Below are positions 1-10,800 of a DNA stretch of 64,000 nucleotides, one piece after another; position 1 is the first letter of the stretch, and the number at the start of each line of letters is the position of its first letter. Source of the stretch: Saccharomycopsis malanga (Eukaryota > Ascomycota > Saccharomycetes > Ascoideales > Saccharomycopsidaceae). A model generated the notes under the pieces. It was given only the letters and a program-made list of their open reading frames with translations, did no database searches and was not told the origin of the DNA. The translations under genes were made by a program, and so were the position numbers. Location: assembly GCA_004014935.1 (NCBI GenBank), contig CP025326.1:558001-622000 (forward strand). The letters run 5' to 3'.

Positions 1-1
1 G

Positions 2-1039
2 AAATCCGGCCAAGGCGCAAAGTACATAAATCCCAAGAAGTTGATCAAGAAATTGGATGATATCAACTGTATGATGTCCGAATGGCAGCAGGAAGACTCT
101 CACGAATACTTCATGTCGTTACTCTCTAGATTACAAGAAGATTCCACCCCTAAGAAACAAAAGCTCAACTCCAGCATTATTTATGATATTTTCGGTGGTT
201 TGCTCAACCAAGCTGTGGTTTGCAAAAGTTGCAATCATGTTTCTAAAACAAAACAGGAATTTTACGATTTGTCTTTATCTTTGGACCCCAAGAAAAAAAG
301 ACAAATCATCCCAAATTCTATGAGTACCAGCAGATTGAATAGTAAGGAGCCTTCACCAGAAATCACCACTCAAGATAGCCTGTCCCTAGACACTGATTCT
401 GGCTCCCAATCGCCTAAGAAAAAACCAAGATATTCTGTCATAAATGCTATCAATGACTTTTTCGAACCAGAAATCATAAAGTCAGACAAGAGCGATAAAT
501 CAAATGGCTATGCTTGTTCCAACTGTAAGAAAATCACCACTGCTCTCAAGTTTTCTTCCATAGAAAGAGCTCCAGAGACTTTGGTCATTCATATAAAACG
601 GTTTAGATTCAATGAAAACTCCAGCAGCTCTTCCAAGTTGAAAAGTCCTGTTTCATATCCTTTGATTCTTGATTTGCCAGACTTTGAAAGCCAGGAATTG
701 CAAAGCTACGAAGATATCCGCAACGAAACCATTGCCTCTAAAGACCCTATAAGATACCAGCTCATTTCCGTAGTCGTTCATGAAGGTAGATCCATCTCTT
801 CCGGTCATTATATTGCTCATTGCCGTCAACCATCGGGCGAATGGTGCACTTATGATGATGAATATATCAATACCATCTCCGAAACTCAAGTTTTGAAAGA
901 ACCAAACGCTTATTATTTGATCTACACTAGATTGAAATACAAAGGTTCATCAACCAATACTTCATCCCCTGCATCGCCAGCAAAAAGATCAGGATCAACA
1001 ACTCCTCCAAAGAAGAGTAAAAAACGTAGAAGAAAGTGA
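2..1039 (+). CDS. UBP10: Ubiquitin carboxyl-terminal hydrolase, UBP10/DOT4-like (5' end outside window)
   Basis: C-terminal part of a USP-family cysteine protease that removes ubiquitin from proteins. The frame is open from base 2, so the gene starts before the window; a TTG at 41 is not a start. Visible USP features are the QQEDSHEYF segment, two CxxC pairs (CKSCNH and CSNCKK) of the zinc-binding fingers, and the His box GHYIAHCRQ followed by WCTYDDEYI and YYLIYTRL. The catalytic Cys box lies upstream and is not seen. The catalytic domain is followed only by a short basic tail rich in Lys and Arg, like a nuclear or nucleolar signal. This layout, catalytic domain at the C-terminus plus basic tail, fits Ubp10 (histone H2B and nucleolar deubiquitination). 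USP identity is secure; the UBP10 assignment is an inference. Confidence 0.85.
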   Translation, partial: KSGQGAKYINPKKLIKKLDDINCMMSEWQQEDSHEYFMSLLSRLQEDSTPKKQKLNSSIIYDIFGGLLNQAVVCKSCNHVSKTKQEFYDLSLSLDPKKKRQIIPNSMSTSRLNSKEPSPEITTQDSLSLDTDSGSQSPKKKPRYSVINAINDFFEPEIIKSDKSDKSNGYACSNCKKITTALKFSSIERAPETLVIHIKRFRFNENSSSSSKLKSPVSYPLILDLPDFESQELQSYEDIRNETIASKDPIRYQLISVVVHEGRSISSGHYIAHCRQPSGEWCTYDDEYINTISETQVLKEPNAYYLIYTRLKYKGSSTNTSSPASPAKRSGSTTPPKKSKKRRRK

Positions 1040-1786
1040 TTTCTTGGATTTGCATTTTTTACCCACTTTTTTTCTTTTGTTTTTTCTATCAACATTTCCT
1101 GTTTTTATTCTGGCAGCTCTTTTGTTTCTTGCTTAGTAATAATCCCATCTTTTGCATTTATTTTTAATTTTTAATTTGTTACTTCTTTGCATGTTTGTCA
1201 TTGCTCCTGCTGTGTCGTTTTGTTGATTCATTTCTCGCTGTATCGGTATGTATCAAAGGATTTGTTTTTATATGCTCCCTTTGCTTGCCATATAATACAT
1301 CTTGACCATATAATTGAAACTCTGTAGTGTTATTAAGGCGGCTTGACATAATTTATTTATATTTCAAGTTTAGTATATTAGAAGATAGCGGATTTGATTA
1401 CAGTATCTCGATTAGCTACTACTGCTATTAGCGACTTTTTGATTGGTATTCGTATTTAGAATAGATATCGAGAGTACATTTGAAGGCAGAATGTATAGAT
1501 TAAAATGCAACACTATTCAATAAACTGAATAAACCAATTGATTGCGTAGTCAAACATAAGAAAAGATGAGAATTTGTAACTTAAAAAACTGTGAAGATGT
1601 GAGTTTGATAAGAGTTGATTTATTGAGGCAAATATCACCAGAAAAGCACATGCTATCACCTACAAATCTTGAAAACTCATACCACGACATCATAATATTA
1701 AAATACAAAACACCAAACAAAAAAAGAAGATGCCATTAAGATGGAGCCAAATTATGCGATGCAAATAAAATAACGAATACGTAAGA
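1040..1786. other. Convergent 3' spacer, no gene seen
   Basis: Spacer between the ends of the UBP gene and NOP6. It is AT-rich with T-rich tracts just after the UBP stop, suitable for 3' ends on both strands. A weak match to the SINE 3' end lies around 1345-1385. Nothing else is recognised. Confidence 0.6.
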
Positions 1787-2524
1787 CTAGTCATGTTTCA
1801 TAAGAGCCAATCTAGAAGGATGGATTCCACTAGAAGAGCCATCTTGCTGCTGTGATGATGCTTGTTTATTACTTTCTGCCTTCTTTTTCCTTTGGGCCTG
1901 GTCTTGCTTGATAATCTTTTGTCTACGTTCTTCTAACAACTTCATATTCTTTTCTTTAATCTTCTCCATACGGTTCTTAGAGTTTCCGCCACCTCCAGCA
2001 GTCAACTCAACATTGATTTTTCTATTTTTGAAAATTGAATGATGTTTGCTCAAGGCAACATCCATTCTGGATCTCAATGTAGTGCCGTTTTCAGTAGCAG
2101 CAGCCAAAGATTCATGAGAGCGGAACTCAACAAAAGCAATTCCTTTATCTGGACGTATTCTTATTACATCTGGTTTGCAACTTTTGAATAATTCCTCAAG
2201 ATCCTGCTGAGTAGTGTTATAAGGCAAATTTCCTACAAAAAGAATAAATCTTTTGTTATCTCCTAACCCTTTGCCTTTCTTCCCTCTTCTTGTCTTCCGC
2301 TTCTTTTTTGTTGGTTCTTCATCTGTGGCAGGTTCTTCTGCTTTATCATCTTCGATCTTTCTCTTTTTTAATTCACTCTCAGCTTTTCTATCTTTCGATT
2401 CTGGTTCATCAGTTGATATGAACTCTTTTTCATCGGAAACATCCGTAGAAGCCCCAGACTTCTTCTTGCGGAACTCAAGGGCCTTTCTCTGTTTCTTTGT
2501 AAGCTTTTCGGTCTTATCTGACAT
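1787..2524 (-). CDS. NOP6: Nop6-like RRM protein, ribosome biogenesis
   Basis: 245-residue nucleolar RNA-binding protein. It opens with MSDKTEKLTKKQRKALEFRK, has a lysine/arginine-rich stretch KKKRKTRRGKKGKG near residues 73-86, then one RRM at about 92-175 with RNP2 ILFVGNL (94-100) and RNP1 KGIAFVEF (127-134). The signature NVELTAGGGGNS follows at 171-182, then a charged helical tail ending GIHPSRLALMK. All of these match yeast Nop6 (225 residues) in the same order. Nop6 acts in early 40S subunit assembly with snR57. The ATG is the first in frame. RRPE-like and PAC-like promoter motifs lie directly upstream. Confidence 0.93.
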   Translation of the reverse strand: MSDKTEKLTKKQRKALEFRKKKSGASTDVSDEKEFISTDEPESKDRKAESELKKRKIEDDKAEEPATDEEPTKKKRKTRRGKKGKGLGDNKRFILFVGNLPYNTTQQDLEELFKSCKPDVIRIRPDKGIAFVEFRSHESLAAATENGTTLRSRMDVALSKHHSIFKNRKINVELTAGGGGNSKNRMEKIKEKNMKLLEERRQKIIKQDQAQRKKKAESNKQASSQQQDGSSSGIHPSRLALMKHD

Positions 2525-2570
2525 GGCTTAAAGTGTATTTATTATTTGGTACTTGGTAGTTTGTATATGC

Positions 2571-2632
2571 AAAATTTTTCACTATCAAAAAAATTTTTAT
2601 TTTTTCATGCATTTTCCGATGAGATGAGATGA
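2571..2632 (-). promoter_or_regulatory. RRPE-like and PAC-like elements upstream of NOP6
   Basis: About 50 bp upstream of the NOP6 start are AAAATTTTTC (2571-2580) and AAAAATTTTT (around 2589-2597), which match the RRPE core. Overlapping GATGAG repeats at 2618-2631 match the PAC core. RRPE plus PAC is the classical promoter pair of yeast ribosome-biogenesis genes, bound by Stb3 and Dot6/Tod6. The motifs are seen; function is inferred. Confidence 0.6.
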
Positions 2633-4015
2633 CCGTTTGGGAAGAATCTTGTATTTATAATGATAGTAATATCTTTTATTTTGAGCTCAGTACATGTATC
2701 TTGTATCTGGAGGTATGCCAGTTGTTAGTTAGAAGTTGTAATAAAGGGTATTGCCTGAATTGACATGAATAGTGTTGGCTTAAAAAAACCATAGGATTCT
2801 TACTATCAATAATTAATTGATTTAATTCTTCATTATTGATAAATAACTGGTTTATATTTACTAATAATTAACTGATTTAATTTTTCATTATTAATAATGA
2901 TTTGATTCTAATTTTTAGTAATGAACTGATTTAATTCTTCATTATTAATAACTAATTGATTTGTTAGCGTCTATATTGTCGGCGGTGTAAATTTTTCATA
3001 GTAAATGACGCTAAATTGAACTTTTCCGTAGTAAAAGAGCTTAAAATTAGTTTCTTTGCGATCAATAAATTTAAATTCAGCTTTTGTTTGAGAAATACCA
3101 GAGTGTGTGTTCAAAAAAAGAGGGATTTTATATATATTTATATTAGAAATGTGCATGAAATTCTCAATTGAGCGTAATAATAATATCTTATTTCGATCCC
3201 AATAAATATCTGTTTCGTATATATGCGCCATGTCCAATGGGTTTTGGTAAAGCCCAGTGAGCAAGTCTTTTAAGCTGTCACTTAACTGTAAAGTAAGCAC
3301 TATTGGTCTATGTCGTGCTTCAGACAGTTGCACGCGATAATAATAATTGAACAAGTTTACAGTTTACAAGGTGGACACATCAAGACAAGTAAGGATAAAA
3401 GTACTATTTACATTTTGAGGGTTGTACGGATTTAATACTGTTTACGTAACAGTTTGCTAAAAATTATTTGAGTTATTATACCTAATCTCAATCTAAGCCA
3501 AGAAGCAACCCTACAACATAAGTATTTCTATTTTTAGAGAGAGTAATAGAATGAAAAAGTTTTGTAGTTAATGAACGGAACATATTGGCGATTTTGACTG
3601 GGTTTTTGCCAAGTCTCCTAGGCTAGTGTGTATGTACTGGGCTTGAAATATGTAAATATTATTAGTTGTATCATCAATATTATTGTCATACCAGACATTT
3701 CCACAGATCTGTTAAATATTTCGTATCATAACAAATTTACCTCTAGTTATAGAATTGCGATTTAACAAGGTGGGAAACTCCTATATACTAAAAGTGTCCG
3801 ATACCACATACGAGAAACCCTTTTTTACTTGTCTACTTTTATCTATACAAACTTGCAAGATACTTGATAAAAACTGATAATAAATCAAGATTCCTTCAAG
3901 TCCTTAAAAGGTAAAAATATAAATTCATCAAGATTCCGCACGGACTGAAAAATGAAAAATTGAGTGAAAATTCAGTACCATCAGTTAACTAATACCACCA
4001 TCACCAATAAAAGAT
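2633..4015. other. Spacer with SINE fragments and a degenerate tandem repeat
   Basis: Between the divergent NOP6 and SNRNP27 genes. A degenerate AT-rich tandem repeat (unit near ACTGATTTAATTCTTCATTA) runs about 2800-2965. SINE-family fragments lie at about 2660-2705 (tail, minus), 3205-3262 (body, minus) and 3600-3665 (tail, plus). The 127-codon minus-strand frame at 2971-3354 runs through the SINE fragment and is not called as a gene. About 350 bp remain as the SNRNP27 promoter. Confidence 0.6.
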
Positions 4016-4600
4016 ATGAGTAGGAATGGTAGAGAGTCTAGAAGAGATCATTATGAGCGCGAAAACGATATAGTGAACAATCTGGAAAGGTCTGAGGGTT
4101 CTGGGGTTGAAAAGGATGGCCCAGGCCAAGCAATTAGAGATCGTGATATGGAACGTTCAAAGTATAGCAATGAAAATATAAGAGAACGGTCTAGATCCAG
4201 AAATCGGCTGATAAAGAACGGTAGAAATGATGGTTTTGATATTAGAGGAAGAGATCAGAGAGAAAAACAGTATTACAATAACCATAATGATAAGGGACCT
4301 CGAGATAAAAAAGATCAAGATTCGGATGATAACAAGAAAAGAGTCAAAAAAGGCAATAATAAACTAGTGGATGACAATATGGGAATCCAAACTGATGGAG
4401 ACGAACTGATGATGGCACAAATGATGGGATTTACTGGATTTGCAACAACCAAAGGCAAACAGGTACAAGGAACCGATGTTTCTGGTGCTTATAAACCAGA
4501 GGCTGGATCATTCAGACAGTACATGAATCGTTCCAAAGGGTTTAACCGTCCATTATCACCACCACCTGGCGAGCGTCGTCGCTCTCAAACTAGAAAGTAG
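4016..4600 (+). CDS. SNRNP27-family U4/U6.U5 tri-snRNP protein
   Basis: 194 residues. The first 120 are a low-complexity Arg/Asp/Lys-rich region with RS, RD and RE dipeptides, typical of splicing proteins. The C-terminal block, about residues 125-190, carries the family core: MAQMMGFTGFATTKGKQVQG, then RQYMNRSKGFNRPLSPP, closely resembling the MMGF...KGK...RQYMNR.GGFNRPL pattern of human SNRNP27. The family is part of the spliceosomal tri-snRNP and influences 5' splice-site choice. The ATG opens the frame. The family call rests on the C-terminal motif; the N-terminal part is not informative. Confidence 0.85.
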   Translation: MSRNGRESRRDHYERENDIVNNLERSEGSGVEKDGPGQAIRDRDMERSKYSNENIRERSRSRNRLIKNGRNDGFDIRGRDQREKQYYNNHNDKGPRDKKDQDSDDNKKRVKKGNNKLVDDNMGIQTDGDELMMAQMMGFTGFATTKGKQVQGTDVSGAYKPEAGSFRQYMNRSKGFNRPLSPPPGERRRSQTRK

Positions 4601-4989
4601 GCTGGCCATTTTGCATTCTTTTGATTTTTTGGGTTGTTGGGTGTTATTTGCTGTAATCTCTATTCTTGTAGTTTTAGTAATTGAACAAAGAGTCTATTAA
4701 TTGGTTTTAAAGAAATGTAAAAAGTAGTTGAATGATAGAAAGTGTTGTTGTAAATATTTGTAGTGAATGGGACATGAAAAAATCAAGTTTTTTTGATAGA
4801 TGGAAAACCAATTTTTACAATACATGTCAAAAACGGAATTCTTGTAATGACAATGTGTTAAAAATCCATCTATTCAATCATTAATGAGCTTACAAATTTT
4901 ATAGTAACGAATATTTATTAAACTTGACCAACAACTATACCAAACAGATACATACTAGACAAAACTATTTTTATCAATAAAACGTTCGA
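4601..4989. other. Convergent 3' spacer, nothing recognised
   Basis: Spacer of 389 bp between the ends of the SNRNP27-family gene and the SMF-like gene. It is AT-rich with no repeat or open frame of note; presumably two 3' UTRs. Confidence 0.5.
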
Positions 4990-6582
4990 TTAAACCTGAC
5001 CATGAGTGATTCCCAACTGGACAATCATGTAGGTGTTTAAAAGGCAAACAAAGAGCCAAATGATAACAGCAATGATGGTGGTGATCCAATCATTGGACAT
5101 GTCAACGTATTTTTTATTAGTGACTTGGTCTACAAAAATGGAAGTTGTTTGTTTAGGAGTTTCTGAAGGGGAGACAGGATGAGAAGTAGTTTCGCTAATT
5201 TGATTTTCGATAGATGTATTATTTGAATCATGTGTTGAATTGATTTGGTTCAATTCAATTGTTTGGTTTTCTTTGATATCAATGGTATAATCATCTTTGA
5301 CTTCGACCTTCATAACAGATTTTCTACAGGTGAAATAAATCAACGGAGCAGTGATGAAAGGCAATAAAATGGACAAGCAAACTTGGGAAGCATTTAATGC
5401 TTGGGAAAGACCACTTTTACCAATGGTTAAAGTGACAATTAAAGCAGGGACTATGGCAATAGTTCGGGTGATGATACGACGCTGCCAAGGTTTGATGGTC
5501 CAATTGATATGACCTTCAGCAACAAGCTGGCCACTCATAGTACAGACAATGCCAGCCATTAAGCCAGATAACAACAAAGCAACCATAAAGATACGGCCAG
5601 CAGCTTTGGACAAAATATCGGAAAGCAAGGAGTAAATGGTGTAAAGATCAGCACCGACAGCCTCTTCGGTTCCATAAAACGCTGCCCCAGCAATGATTAA
5701 AATGGCACAATTGACAAAAAGAGCAATTGTAAACAAGGTGATGGTAAGTTCCACTATGGAAATCTTTAGGGAATAATTGATGGCTTTGAGAGAAGGACGA
5801 TATTGGAAATAAAAGTATTCCTCCGCTTCCTCGGTAGATCCAAACCAATTGGCATCTATATGTTTGTGGGATTCGTCGTATTCACGAAGACGTGGTTTCA
5901 CCAAACTAGAGCCCAAGATCAACGAATGAGGCATGACAGTAGCACCAAGAATGGAAGTGGCAGTGTACATTCCATTATTGTCGAAGATTTGAGACGAAGG
6001 AACAAAGCCTCGGAACACCTGCTTTACGTCTACAGGAGGAATCATTTTTAGCAATATACAGAAACACACGACCACTGCCAATACAAAAATGCCAATGGCA
6101 TATTCTATGTAGCGCATAAACCTGATGGAGCCACCTGGTCTGTAAGCTAGCAAAACTATTAAGACATCAACAATAGTAAGAATAACTCCGGCCCACAAAG
6201 GGATTTTGAGCAAAATGTTGAGAGCAATTGCAGTTCCAATCACCTCTGCCAAATCAGTCGCTATAATAGCAAGTTCTGAACAAACATATAGGAAAATATT
6301 GACATATTTATTCAAATGTATACGGCAGGCATTGGGAAGATCCATCCCAGTGACAGACCCTAGCTTGATACATAACGATTGGAGAAAAATAGCAATCAAG
6401 TTGGATAACAACACAACACACAATAAAGAAAACTTGTTGGAACTTCCTGCCAGAATGTTGGTAGAATAATTACCAGGGTCACAGTATCCGACAGAAATAA
6501 GAATCGAAGCCAAGCAAAACTTGCGAAACTTTTTCACAGTCTCGATCATAGAACCCATTGATAGCTCTCTAGTACCAGCCAT
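4990..6582 (-). CDS. SMF1: Nramp divalent metal transporter, SMF1/SMF2-like
   Basis: 530-residue membrane protein of the Nramp (SLC11) family: proton-coupled uptake of Mn2+, Fe2+ and related ions. The metal-site motif DPGN is at residues 35-38, and the transmembrane-6 motif MPHS at 217-220 within SILGATVMPHS. Long hydrophobic helices run throughout (about 11 expected). Segments such as FLQSLCIKLGSVTGMDL, LAEVIGTAIALNIL and VCTMSGQLVAEGHINW, and a C-terminal helix ending IVQLGITHG, match yeast Smf1 closely. A hydrophilic Ser/Thr/Asn loop near 430-490 precedes the last helix. The N-terminus is shorter than in Smf1. SMF1 versus SMF2 is not resolved here, nor is plasma membrane versus endosome. 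Confidence 0.92.
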   Translation of the reverse strand: MAGTRELSMGSMIETVKKFRKFCLASILISVGYCDPGNYSTNILAGSSNKFSLLCVVLLSNLIAIFLQSLCIKLGSVTGMDLPNACRIHLNKYVNIFLYVCSELAIIATDLAEVIGTAIALNILLKIPLWAGVILTIVDVLIVLLAYRPGGSIRFMRYIEYAIGIFVLAVVVCFCILLKMIPPVDVKQVFRGFVPSSQIFDNNGMYTATSILGATVMPHSLILGSSLVKPRLREYDESHKHIDANWFGSTEEAEEYFYFQYRPSLKAINYSLKISIVELTITLFTIALFVNCAILIIAGAAFYGTEEAVGADLYTIYSLLSDILSKAAGRIFMVALLLSGLMAGIVCTMSGQLVAEGHINWTIKPWQRRIITRTIAIVPALIVTLTIGKSGLSQALNASQVCLSILLPFITAPLIYFTCRKSVMKVEVKDDYTIDIKENQTIELNQINSTHDSNNTSIENQISETTSHPVSPSETPKQTTSIFVDQVTNKKYVDMSNDWITTIIAVIIWLFVCLLNTYMIVQLGITHGQV

Positions 6583-7827
6583 TTTGATTATCGTTGCGCA
6601 AAGAATGGTGATTTATCAAATCTGGAGCGTATTGCTCGTTAATATACCTTATTGGTGATCTAAAAATGACGCGGACTAAACTGGAATAATCTGCGCTATT
6701 ATATAGATGGGCTGGTGGCATTTGGGGGAAATGGTGGGGGTCGGGGGTAAAATGGGGCGAAGTGCCTAAAATGAAAGGGGTTTTCAAGTAATATCGTAAG
6801 GGCCCTGGCCGTAGTGCCCTCTATAACTCCAATAAGTGTACTATGAATAGTAGTATTAAATCAAGTAAAGTCTTGGCAAGAAGCCACACTAACTTTTCTT
6901 GTATCAAAGCAGAATTGAAAACGTAAGGCACCTTTTCAAAAGACTTTATCTAAGGGTAAGCAATATGTGCTTGAAATGTATAACTATCCATATTTGAGCC
7001 GATAAAATAAGGCCTATAAAAATGCCTATAATAATAATAATAATAATCTTATATTTCAAGCCCAGTACATATTCGAAGGTTTTATCACCCTTTTTATTTA
7101 GTTAGGAATATTTGATGGTACAATGTATATTCTTAACAAGAGAGAAGAGGTGTATTTATATACTGGGTCTTCCTTGTAATTTTGTTAAAAGTGAATTGAT
7201 CCTAATACATGATTAATCTCATAAATTGATGAAATTAGTGCAGAAAATTCATAGAATTTATATTATTGGTGGTAAACAAACCTTTTAATCCCAGCTTGCC
7301 GTAGAGCTGATATTTATTCTTTTGTAAAATTATACTATACTGAAAATACCTTGTATTTCAAGATTATTCTTGGCAAATTTTGAAAAATACATGTTCTATA
7401 TTATACTTGGAAAATTTTGAAAAATATATGTTCTATATTTTCAAGCGCTTGAAGACAAAACAACTAAATCTGGACGACTATGACAACTAAACCTCTTCAT
7501 TACAAACTCTGAATTATCAACTGCAACTCTGAAGTATCAACAACTAAAACTTTGAATAAACCATAGCCAACCAAATCAAGTGAAAACAATCATACATTTA
7601 ATTGTAATCCCGTAGTCGCTGAACAATTATATACTAAGCCTACACTGATGAAATAACTGTCAACTACTTATTACAACTGCTTACCATAGAAAAGTCCCAG
7701 TGACAAAGCCTCATTCCTTTGTATTGTCCTTATATAGGAAGGAGCCCTGGTATGATTAGCGGTTTTCCGTTTTAACCATAACCAAAGTCCGCCTTTCATA
7801 TAGTCTATAGTGAGTACTCTATACACC
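6583..7827. other. Divergent promoter region of the SMF-like gene and the 1218-residue gene
   Basis: G-rich tracts at about 6715-6785 (CCCC/GGGG runs, including stress-element-like AGGGG) lie 130-200 bp upstream of the SMF start. A SINE 3' end (minus) with a triplet tail lies at 7035-7080. A 35-40 bp AT-rich direct repeat, two copies, lies at about 7371-7440. No gene is seen. Confidence 0.5.
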
Positions 7828-10800
7828 ATGTCTTCTGTGGAGTTTAGAATAGCCTTCCAGGCGTTTGGACAAGGCGTGGGTTCTGGTCTACAGCCAGAGG
7901 TAGAGGAGATTTTGGAGCAAACTGGTGTTTCTGGTCTGGATTTTGATATCCAATGTTTCAAGGTTGTGTACAAGTATCTTCTGGTGCCTACAAGTGAGCT
8001 TGGGCCATTGATTGACAGCACTTTGTTGGGAAAATTGGTGCAAAAGATATTTGAGCTCAATTATTTAGGCAGCCAAAACAATCCCTGCTGGACTGAGCCG
8101 TCGGTTTTGCTCTTATCTATATTTGAAGCCATTTCCACGCATCCCCAGTGCTTTTCTGAGTTGAAATACAATATATTGATTGATCAAAAATTGGGAGACA
8201 CCATTTACCTTGTGCTCACCCAATTAGATGTTTCGGCAAAGGAAACCCAAAGCAATTACTTTGATTTCTTGAATACCAAGTACCAACGGCGGTATTTGAA
8301 GCTTTTATTAAACTACTTGGACCTTGAACAGCCGTATTGTGACACTCTAATCACAGCCACTCAGTTTGCAAACTTGTATATTTTCCAGCCCATCCTGGAA
8401 CACTACCAAGACGACTCGAAACACGATGCCAAGTGGTTTCTTGTCTCTATCCAGCTTTTCACCTTTGCCATACGAAAAGCGTCCTTGGCTACTAAGAAAT
8501 ATATACTTGTAAACGAAGAGGTCAGCGCAGTGGAAATGTTGGTAGTCTTTTTTGGAAAGAATATTGTTTTCACTGGGACTCGGCCCCAGCACATGGTTCA
8601 GGCTATTCTCTGGACATTGCGGTTTTTCCAATCGTATTTCCATCGAGGCTTCATCGACATACTAATGTCCAGTCATAAAGATTATTTAACAAGCTTATTC
8701 ACGTCTTTATGTGATGCCCTCTTATATATGGACGATTTTGTAGAAGATAACCGATTAGGCCATCAAGTACGTTCCCGGTCCCTACAGTTGCTTACTACGA
8801 TATTGAAACACGCCCACACTCAACCTGGCTCTTTCAAAGTAGATTTCCACAATCCTAAAGCAAACATATTGGACAAGACTCTCAATATGTTGAGTCTTTC
8901 CCTGTGCAATGCCGATGATATCGTGATTATAGACTTTTTGCAAGCTCTTATATCCTGTGTTACCATCGAAGATGAGCCCCTATTGATGAGCCCTTTGCAA
9001 TTGGGCAAGTTTGAGACCCGTATTGGAAACTTGATACATCTTTCCATTGGGGACCATTTTGTAGAGACTGATGTCAATGGCCACAATGTTGCAAACTTGC
9101 AATGTCTTGACAAGTATTTCCATTTATTGGAAAATCCCAAATGGCAGAAAATCATCAATTTTACCAAACCTTTTTCCGAAATTCTAGTTTCTTGTCAAGT
9201 ATTTGCCAACTTGGATCTGTTGTATCCAGTCATGCAAAACAATATGCTCTTACATTTCGTGAAACTATACAAATGCAATCCAACAGTGATACAAGAGTTC
9301 AGCTCAAGCAACTGCTTGATTAATCTTCTTGTCTATCTTATGGACAAATCATTAGAGGGCAATGACCATCTTCTAGATTACATTTATGATGTTATGGAAA
9401 TAATCAATAAAATGCCCATAGTTTACGCTAAGCAGCTATTAGCCACAGTTCCACTCCCCATTCTACAGTTTATAGAGCATGTTGGGAATGACCCGATTTA
9501 TTTTCCAATGGTTCTAAATATTTTAGCATACGTCTCTATGGTTGACAATACGATTCTTGCAAAGATATATTCTTGCAATCGCTATAAAAACACAATTTAT
9601 CTTCCATTGAAGAAATCATTCAATTCTCCCAATGACTTTGCCACTGCTAAACAACAATACGCAGTGGTCCTCTACAAAGGTCTTTTAGAATCCGAGATGG
9701 CTGAGCAACTTTTGAGTTCAAATGAGCTGGAATTTTCCTGTTTATGTAAATCTATCATAGCCACATGTAGATCAGCTTGTGAGAGTAGCAACAGGTTTAT
9801 GATGCTTGAATGCGTAAAGTTTTTCAACGTTTTGCTAATCAAATCCATAGAATACAAACTGCCCGACTTGATAAAACAGTTGGATATTCTTAATAACATA
9901 GCAGACCCCATTCTAGACCATAATTTGTCCCATACGAGCACTCAGCTGGATATCATATATAATGTCTTGGATATGATAACCAATTCCATTGTAATATATC
10001 ATCGGGATCTTGTTCACGTTTCTTCCATACTACCCAAACTCAGCAATTTGGTGCATGACACTAGTGACGCCGTAATTGTTTGCAGCATCTTGGACTTACT
10101 ACACAATTACCTCAACAACAAGATGCATTCTGAGGAATTGGAATATTTTGTGAAAACGTTGCAAATCGACAGGTTCTTCATGAACATTCTGAATAGCCTC
10201 AAAGATGTGTTGAATTATGGCTCGCGGGAATTTGACGAGTTCTTTGCATGTTTCAACAAACTCATTCGCCATTCTGCTTTTTTCTCACAATCCATAATGG
10301 TCAACAAGTTCCAAATGATCAGTACACTTATTTCCGTAGGGTTTGACGTGTGCAAGACATATATTGCTCTCAAAGACTCGGAAAATTCAAACGTGTCATC
10401 TTCCTCACCATTCCAGGAAGATTATGATAGTGACCAAGACGAACAAACTGCACAACCCAAAAAGGCAAAGGTTTTTCTCAAAATAGATTTGATCATGAGT
10501 GTGTTTGAACAACTCACAATGGATGTGGAATATTTTTCTCTCAAAATGAAATATTCTTTAACTCATAATCTTATCAGGATTTTCACCGACTTGTGTATGA
10601 TAGACTCGACTCTCACATATTCCAGTGAAAAGCTCAACAATGCCATGCTTGTAAACATTTGCCACATAGTCTTGGAAGACTACTATGGAGGAATGAAAAT
10701 CACAGAGAAATTGCTTGGCTCGTTAGACTTGATTTTCTTGAAGAATCAGTCGTTTTCACTTGATGGTAAGAATACCGCATTGTCAAGCGCTCCTGTGGAA

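Noticed and set aside
2971-3354. 127-codon minus-strand open frame
   Set aside because: Part of it translates a SINE fragment (3205-3262), the rest has no protein features, and its left edge is AT-rich tandem repeat.
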